DNA of 64,000 nt, from positions 3,814,102-3,878,101 of the forward strand of contig SMSO01000025.1 in the NCBI GenBank assembly GCA_004764695.1. The letters are read 5' to 3'. The position numbers and the translations under genes were made by a program. Shown piece by piece: positions 57,787 through 64,000 of the stretch (position 1 is its first letter; each line of letters opens with the position of its first letter). This stretch comes from Schizochytrium sp. TIO01 (Eukaryota; Sar; Bigyra; Thraustochytrida; Thraustochytriidae). Below the pieces are notes generated by a model. It saw nothing but the letters and a program-made list of their open reading frames with translations, did no database searches and was not told where the DNA came from.

Positions 57787-58860
57787 ATGTTTTGGAAGTA
57801 TATCTTCCTAGGGTTTTCGGCAATCGGCTTTATAAAAGAAGTCAATGCTGCCAATGGGGACTATAGCAACTTTCGAATTTTACAAAGGCATTCATCAGCA
57901 TATTGCTATAGCTGGGGCTCTACAGACTATGCATATTATGCAGCAAATGGAGATCGTACAGAATGTTTCGCTCTTTGTGTACAATATAGTGGTTGCATCG
58001 CTTTAGCAACATCAAGTGACGTCAACGAACAATTACAGTGCAGGTTATACTTCGCCGATGGCACGTTACCTAACACCATGCCTCAGCTGTATGGCGTTGA
58101 TGCTTCTTTATACACCAGTGGATCCGATTATCCTTTCTACTCATACGATGACTACGACTACACCGTAGACACTGGAGTAACCTACTCCTGCTTTAAAAGA
58201 CAGGCAACTGCAGCTCCTACACCACCTACTCAGAAACCCACGCAAGCGCCTATTGCGAGCCCCACTGCGAGCCCCACTGCGAGCCCCACTAATTCCCAAT
58301 CTTCTTGCTCCGCACGCGTTATGACTGCATACGATGCCACATACACCAGAAAGACCAAGAATGGAATAAAAGAGGCAAAGAGGATTCTTTCAGAGTTTGT
58401 GAACGCGCTTCCTTTAGGTTCTGGAGTCTCCATGGGCTTTCTTGTCCTTGAACGGTATGCCGCCTTTGAGGAAGTAGATGTTGATTCAGCAGATGCAAAC
58501 GACTCCACGCTTCTTCTTAATGTGATCTCCAACCTTTATAAAAGAAACAGTGACAACACCAACATGAAAGAACTATTCACTACATATGCAGACAAGGTTA
58601 GTGACGTGTCAATTCCTAGTTACATTGTTTTATTCACTGAAGGCAAAGCGGAAGGAGCAGCCCGAAACAACTATGCTTTCGTGGAGGCAATGAAAAATCG
58701 TCTCGGATCTGCTGCGCCTCAAGTATTGTGCTATCAAACTCTGTACTGGCGCAAGACAGACTACTTGCAGAATTTATGCGACAGGGTCATCTTCCAAGGC
58801 AGCCGTAAAGTATCTTATGATACGCTGGCTGCCCGGATTGTAGATGAAATTTGCCCTTGA
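57787..58860 (+). CDS. Secreted two-domain protein: Cys-rich N-terminal domain, Pro/Thr linker, vWA-like domain
   Basis: 357 residues from ATG 57787, no intron. Residues 1-21 are a signal peptide (MFWKYIFLGFSAIGFIKEVNA). Residues 22-133 carry cysteines in a PAN/apple- or WSC-like spacing (YCYSWG; RTECFALCVQYSGCIALA; LQCRLYF; YSCFKR). A linker at 138-175 is rich in Pro, Thr, Ser and Ala with three SPTA-type repeats, a likely O-glycosylated spacer. Residues 176-357 follow the strand-helix order of a von Willebrand A domain: MTAYDATY, SGVSMGFLVL, SYIVLFTEGKAEG, APQVLCYQ, ending DEICP. The metal site DxSxS is replaced by DATY, and the usual T-DG by TEG, so metal binding is doubtful. The role is probably cell-surface or extracellular adhesion; this is inference. 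A broken inverted copy lies 2 kb upstream. Confidence 0.85.
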   Translation: MFWKYIFLGFSAIGFIKEVNAANGDYSNFRILQRHSSAYCYSWGSTDYAYYAANGDRTECFALCVQYSGCIALATSSDVNEQLQCRLYFADGTLPNTMPQLYGVDASLYTSGSDYPFYSYDDYDYTVDTGVTYSCFKRQATAAPTPPTQKPTQAPIASPTASPTASPTNSQSSCSARVMTAYDATYTRKTKNGIKEAKRILSEFVNALPLGSGVSMGFLVLERYAAFEEVDVDSADANDSTLLLNVISNLYKRNSDNTNMKELFTTYADKVSDVSIPSYIVLFTEGKAEGAARNNYAFVEAMKNRLGSAAPQVLCYQTLYWRKTDYLQNLCDRVIFQGSRKVSYDTLAARIVDEICP

Positions 58861-59441
58861 TGCTGCAGAGTTGGTACTACTACCATAAGTTCGTAAGATA
58901 ATTACAAATCAGATTTTTGAATCAATACACTGTATTGGGTTTAAATGTTGTCTATCATTTTATGTAATTTCACATCATTATGCATCAAAATAATGAGACA
59001 CGTTTATGTATATTGTTGGAGTTTTCATGCTGTTTCAAGAGATTGTCGTCTTCCCTGACCATCAAGGTAGTGAAATTGAAGCAGAACAGAAAGGCCCCAG
59101 GATGCAACGGCACCTTGCTCCATTCCTTCCTTACTCTTCAAATGTGATCCTGATAGAAAGAAAAAGAATAACACAATGAACAATTTGGTTTGTCGAGGAT
59201 ATGTACTTTGTATGAGTTTCGATCAATTTTCTATAAAAATATTTAGTAAGCGCAACGCGAAGCATTTTGTTACCAGCTCGGATAAAAGACCCCATCATTA
59301 TCTCATATAGAAAGAAGCAGATAAAATCATTACAAGAGGGGGCAGGTTGCAAATCACCCGTCCTGTTACAGCAATCTAAAATCTTCCCATTATATCAAAC
59401 GAAAAACCTTTAAAGGGTTGTAAGAACGCATTAAGTGACCT

Positions 59442-59578
59442 GCTTTGCCAGGCTTTGCCAGGCTTTGCCAAGCTTTGCCAGGCTTTGCCAGGCTTTGCCA
59501 AGCTTTGCCAGGCTTTGCCAGGCTTTGCCAAGCTTTGCCAGGCTTTGCCAGGCTTTGCCAAGCTTTGCCAAGCTTGCC
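59442..59578. repeat. 10-bp minisatellite (GCTTTGCCAR) with 30-bp higher-order period
   Basis: Thirteen full tandem copies of a 10-nt unit plus a degenerate fourteenth. The last base alternates G, G, A, giving four 30-bp higher-order units. Since 30 is divisible by three, every frame reads as a 10-residue repeat, so the open frames here are artefacts. Confidence 0.97.
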
Positions 59579-62378
59579 TTAGCTCTATCTTTGAAGAAAA
59601 CTCAGATTGGTCAATGGACGGCCAACGATATATCCCAGAATTGACTAGCCGTTTGCTATAATTACCAATCAAAGGGTCATGAAGGCAAGACACTAGTAGA
59701 CTTCTTGACACGCTATTAAAAGTCCTAAACTATTAAGACTTGTATAGTATGATAAGGGCGTGATGATCAAATACCAAGATGTGATACGATAAAAACTCAA
59801 AAGTGAAAGTGCAATACTTCATCAAGAGATTGTGTAGGGACAACCTAAATTGTTGGTTGCGCAAACGACTCAACCGAATCCCTTGAGTTCTGCGTAATAA
59901 CAGATGAAGCGTGGTTTAATTTCCTAATTAGAATAGAAACCAACCCAGCTGGTGTTCATTTCCAAGGTCAGCAGATGTCTTATTTTATAAGCCTAAGTAA
60001 AGAAGAACCTCTTCTCAAATCTCATCATGCTTTCCAAACTCATTGCCTTAATCTCCCGAGACAACCCTGGCGGCTCAGGGATCAGTTTTTTGCATTCGTT
60101 TCAGAAAGGAGTCAAGATTTTAAGTTTAATATTAAAGATGACCGCGGTAAAGACTTTCTCTATTGAATCATAGACAAGGAACTTCTTTTGAATTTGAAAG
60201 ATTATTCTTACTACAGCAAAACTTCGAGGCATCTACTGACGCTAACGCATGATATCGATCTCTGAATTGTACCCATGCCAGTCGGTAATAATGTTGGGAG
60301 CCCTCGTGATAGGCACTGTGGTGGTGGAACTAAGTGTTTTCTCAGCCGTGATTTGTCACAATCAAATAGAATCATAATTGGGGAAAATTACGAATGTGGT
60401 GTTGCTGAAAGGTGATTCTGATTAGCTTGAGGTTGACTATAAAGACGAAGACAAGAAGCTGGATGAAGGCTTTAAGAAGGTTGATTTCAGTGTTAGCGAA
60501 CTGCTGTCCTGGGAAATGAATTCCAGGACAGATGGATTCATGTAGTGGTTAGGGAGATTAAGACATTCTTGAAATTGGTTCGAGATAATCGATGGAGTTA
60601 GGTTAATCAAACTTCTCCGGTCATCGATTCAAGCTAAACCAAGCTTGGGTGTAGATAATGTGTATTCAAACTTCTAGTTCTTGGCTTCAGCAGTCACGTG
60701 AGTGTGGCTGCCTATTCTTGCTCTATTGTAAACCTTATGTCTAACAGGGTTTTACAAAGGGATTGCAAGAACTCTAGCAATGTCTTGTCCACTAGTTCCT
60801 TCGATTGGAGACCTCACCAGGTGTTACAATAATTTTGACCCGAAGCTTCGTACAAAGGAGTTGCCTCTGCATAGCACTAATCTTGAAGCAACAGGCTATC
60901 GGAGAAGGAAGGTAAGTACTGGAGCTAGCCAATATATCCTTCGATTCAACTTCTGGATTTTCTGAATGGATACACCTAATTTATTTATGTTGGGACATTA
61001 CCTTGAAATCAGTTGCCAAGTCCATCTCCTCTACTTATGTATAGTTTATGTATGACGTAAAACTCATTGGCAAAATATATCACAGCAAAACTTCTCCGCC
61101 ATCTAAGTCGGGGAATCTCAAAACACCTATGACAGAATCAATAAGCATTCTGATTATTGTCTGCCTAATATCAGAACCCTTTGATTGACACGTTTGTACC
61201 GGTACCGCATAATTTGGAACTCGCAGAAGTTAGATCCGATCGATAAAAAGCTAGGTAAGATCGGAACTCTTTTAGATACTAGCAAAGCGCGCAGGGGCCT
61301 TACTTTCTATAAATTAAATGTTGTTGCAACTCCCCGCTTAAATTCAGATTCCAAGTTATCATTTACTATCTTCTGTTTTACTGCCCTAGCTCTTTCTCGA
61401 TTCCCCAGTTACTTAAGCCTCTTGACATAACCTTCCTCAATCAATGTTAGCTTGGTAGGTTCCAGCTTTCTGTATTGATGCTACTTAGATTTCTGAAGAT
61501 ACGAGTGATTAGCACAATGATTGTCTCATCATAGAGTGGTGTTTGGTTTGGAATTATCAAATGCAGAACATATTCAACTGTCTATTGCTTCTTTGTGATT
61601 GGCTGGTATTATTCAAATGCCTTAGGTTTATTGCTGCGAGTTTTAGTACCAAAGTGAAGATCCAGTGAGGAAGGTTGCAGGGAAGGATTTCAAGCAACTG
61701 ACGTATGCTTGTATTTTACAACTCTAGCAGAGAGACTCGCATGGTAAATTTGAAATTCGCTCATCTTTCTTATAACAGCATATTAGCTTTGCATAGTACT
61801 GATAGCAGAGAACTCTCCCCCTTTTCATGTTTCTATTTAGTTTAAGAACGTGTTAATTGCTGTGAGCTATTGGTCATGGTTTCTTCAAATGTTTGTTTCT
61901 TGCTGGTCTTAAAAACCATCTGAAGAAAGCGTGCCTAGCTACACATCTTAAGACAAAGATATTCATTTATTTCACATACGCTTCTTGACAGCAATACTTC
62001 AGATTGTCATCAAGGTTCCATACGTAGACCTACATGGAATCTGAAAATGTGATCAATCTTGACTGACCCTCCACTATGACCTTGTTGCTTGCTATTCGCA
62101 AAGTAACACTTCACGACTCAGCCTATCAGAGAATATTGCCCTTGTATACCCTGGTGAACTCAGCAAAGGGAATGATGCTTTTAATAATCTTTGTTTATAG
62201 GTCTTTGAAAGCTGAAGCGATAAGTATTGTATGAATCTAGTATGCTCAACAGAAGCTGTTTAATTTGAATGTATGAAGTGACTAGGATATCATGATTATT
62301 TACTTTTTCAAAGATGGGTGTGAAAAAAACTATGTGCCAGCATGCTATAATAGATAACAGTACATCCTATGTAGAATT

Positions 62379-62400
62379 GGGGGGGGGGGGGGGGGGGGGG
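62379..62400. repeat. G22 homopolymer
   Basis: Twenty-two consecutive G on the plus strand, flanked by AATT and TTATTTG. The true length may differ because such runs are hard to sequence. Confidence 0.9.
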
Positions 62401-63647
62401 TTATTTGAAAGTGATGACATCATCGAGCAAGTATGATGACTATGAAATATGCAACGTTATAAATTCAGGAATCTAGTTAAGAAAAATATGTTTATTAGAG
62501 TGTCTGCCCAAGTGAATATAATCTGACTGGCACGCCCTTGACTCGGACTTCAAAGCGAGCTTTAATTCCTGATGAAAGCTTCTCCCTGATGAGGCAGAGG
62601 TTGACGAGGAAGACGAACCCCAAGGTAGGCCAGTCCAGTTATAACAAGAGGAGACTAAGCTAGAGCTAATCTGTAGTTCTCACAACATCATGAGTTAAAT
62701 CAACATGTTTCCGCAAGTACTGATTCAGATTTGGCCCTACATATGCCCTTGATTATGAAGTGCACTTTCACTCTTGAGTTCCCGTCGCCTCACGCCTTTG
62801 TATCTTGACAGTTAAGTTCAGATCATATACTTATCTAATAGTGTAGGAGATATGATATTGTGTGAGGTACTCTGTTAAAGTCCTCTCCACAAGACCTTTC
62901 AATTCTCAGTCATGTTGTCACTTCTGTCCAGATCACTTTATCATTAAACTCAAATGATATGCAGAATATACCACTTCCTGAGAATCCCCCAACTACGATT
63001 TGCGTCATTTAGGGCCGTGCGAACGCCAGGTTTTGTGGGAACCACATTTTCACTAGCCAGAGGCGAATCCTATCAAACACGACCTTGAACCCGGGAACGA
63101 ATTAAGCTAAAGTAAACATCCCACATGTGACTGACTGTTCATAGTTTTAGAGGACTGATACTTCGATCCGTCGCGGGCAGAGCTGCATATAGCAATATAG
63201 CAATATCAATCAATATCAGTATCTAGAACCTATAATTTACTACATAAGCAATTACCACGGGCTGCTGCAATCCACGGATGATTAACCAAGTTGGAATCAG
63301 CAACGCGACACCACATCGCTGAGGTCTGCTCACTACTGGACTTCTCATAAAGCTTGTCTATTCTAATCGCATGAATTTTCAATTTCTATAAATCGCATGC
63401 TTCAAGGATGCCTTCCCCCACATAGAACCTCAAGAAGTCATCAGAGATTGAAAAAGTCTATCAGCGGCGATCTCTACTCTAGAGAAAGCTAGCTCCTACT
63501 TATGGGTGACGAAGATGATTAGAAGTAGTCTTTGACTAGCGCGAGTGTTGCTATTGAATCTTCAAAATGAAACTGACTAGAAGTTGCTCTTGTGATATTA
63601 TGGCGATGATTTTGACTTTAATTTTTACTACTATCATTTTATTATCA

Positions 63648-63780
<133 letters not shown>

Positions 63781-64000
63781 GGTTATTATTATGGTTATTA
63801 TTAAGTTTAAACTTTTAATTAAAATGTTTTCGTTCGTATTAACCTAAAAAGTTGCATTTAAAAAAGAAAAAAAGAAGAAAGAAAGATGAAAATGAAAATA
63901 AGTGAGCGCCTAAATGTACTATGCAGGTACATACTCTACGAAGAGTCGAGGTGTGGTGAGTGACAGCTGCTATTCGCTAGCATTGGAATTGCGGGATGCG

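Noticed and set aside
59442-59578. Possible CRISPR array
   Set aside because: The units are contiguous 10-mers with no spacers.
59376-59711. 111-codon repeat frame (AWQSLAKPGK units) on the minus strand
   Set aside because: It is a product of the 10-bp minisatellite, whose 30-bp period keeps all frames open.
59900-61430. Possible transposase fragment (TDEAWFNF-like peptide near 59.9 kb)
   Set aside because: The resemblance to a mariner-type motif is limited to a few residues, with no second catalytic block, no terminal repeats and many stops.

Overview
The window reads as eukaryotic nuclear DNA from a gene-compact protist, most likely a heterotrophic stramenopile such as a thraustochytrid (labyrinthulomycete). 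That placement is an inference. It rests on mostly intronless genes separated by long microsatellite-rich spacers, and on flagellar and centrosomal genes (CFAP97 family, CEP70) beside typical eukaryotic housekeeping genes. I see no rRNA, tRNA, CRISPR array or intact transposon.

Left end (1-11,208, minus strand): one uninterrupted frame of at least 3,736 codons encodes a large non-ribosomal peptide synthetase with the order C*-A-T-C-A-T-C-A-T. It runs off the window just where a thioester-reductase domain appears to begin. The first condensation domain has lost its HHxxxDG motif. Adenylation domains 1 and 2 have the same inferred pocket code, and module 3 differs. A polypurine microsatellite and a perfect hairpin lie upstream of its start codon.

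14-34 kb: a TANGO2/NRDE protein (+) converges on an AAAP amino-acid transporter (-) that has one recognisable 182-bp intron. These are followed by a mitochondrial type I DnaJ (+), a roughly 16-TM protein with a VTT/DedA-like core (+), and a CEP70-like centrosomal coiled-coil protein (+) that converges on a sphingosine-1-phosphate-phosphatase-like PAP2 enzyme (-).

33.3-45.8 kb: about 12.5 kb without a convincing gene. It is filled with tetranucleotide microsatellites, CTAG runs and TAGGTA-like motifs, and contains one weak small reading frame.

45.8-54.2 kb: a low-complexity acidic protein (+) converges on an unrecognised 755-aa protein (-). The latter shares a divergent 1-kb promoter region, containing a duplicated 55-bp block, with a nuclear poly(A) polymerase (+). 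A CFAP97/Hemingway-family ciliary protein (+) follows.

54.2-64 kb: a secreted two-domain protein (N-terminal Cys-rich domain, Pro/Thr linker, vWA-like domain) has a full-length, inverted, decayed copy about 2 kb upstream. The last 5 kb holds no gene I can support, but contains a 10-bp minisatellite, a 22-G homopolymer and a long TTG/TTA microsatellite.

The genes do not form an operon or a shared pathway. The NRPS is the main specialised-metabolism feature. Several short-distance start calls move from alternative codons to the first ATG because this is a eukaryote.
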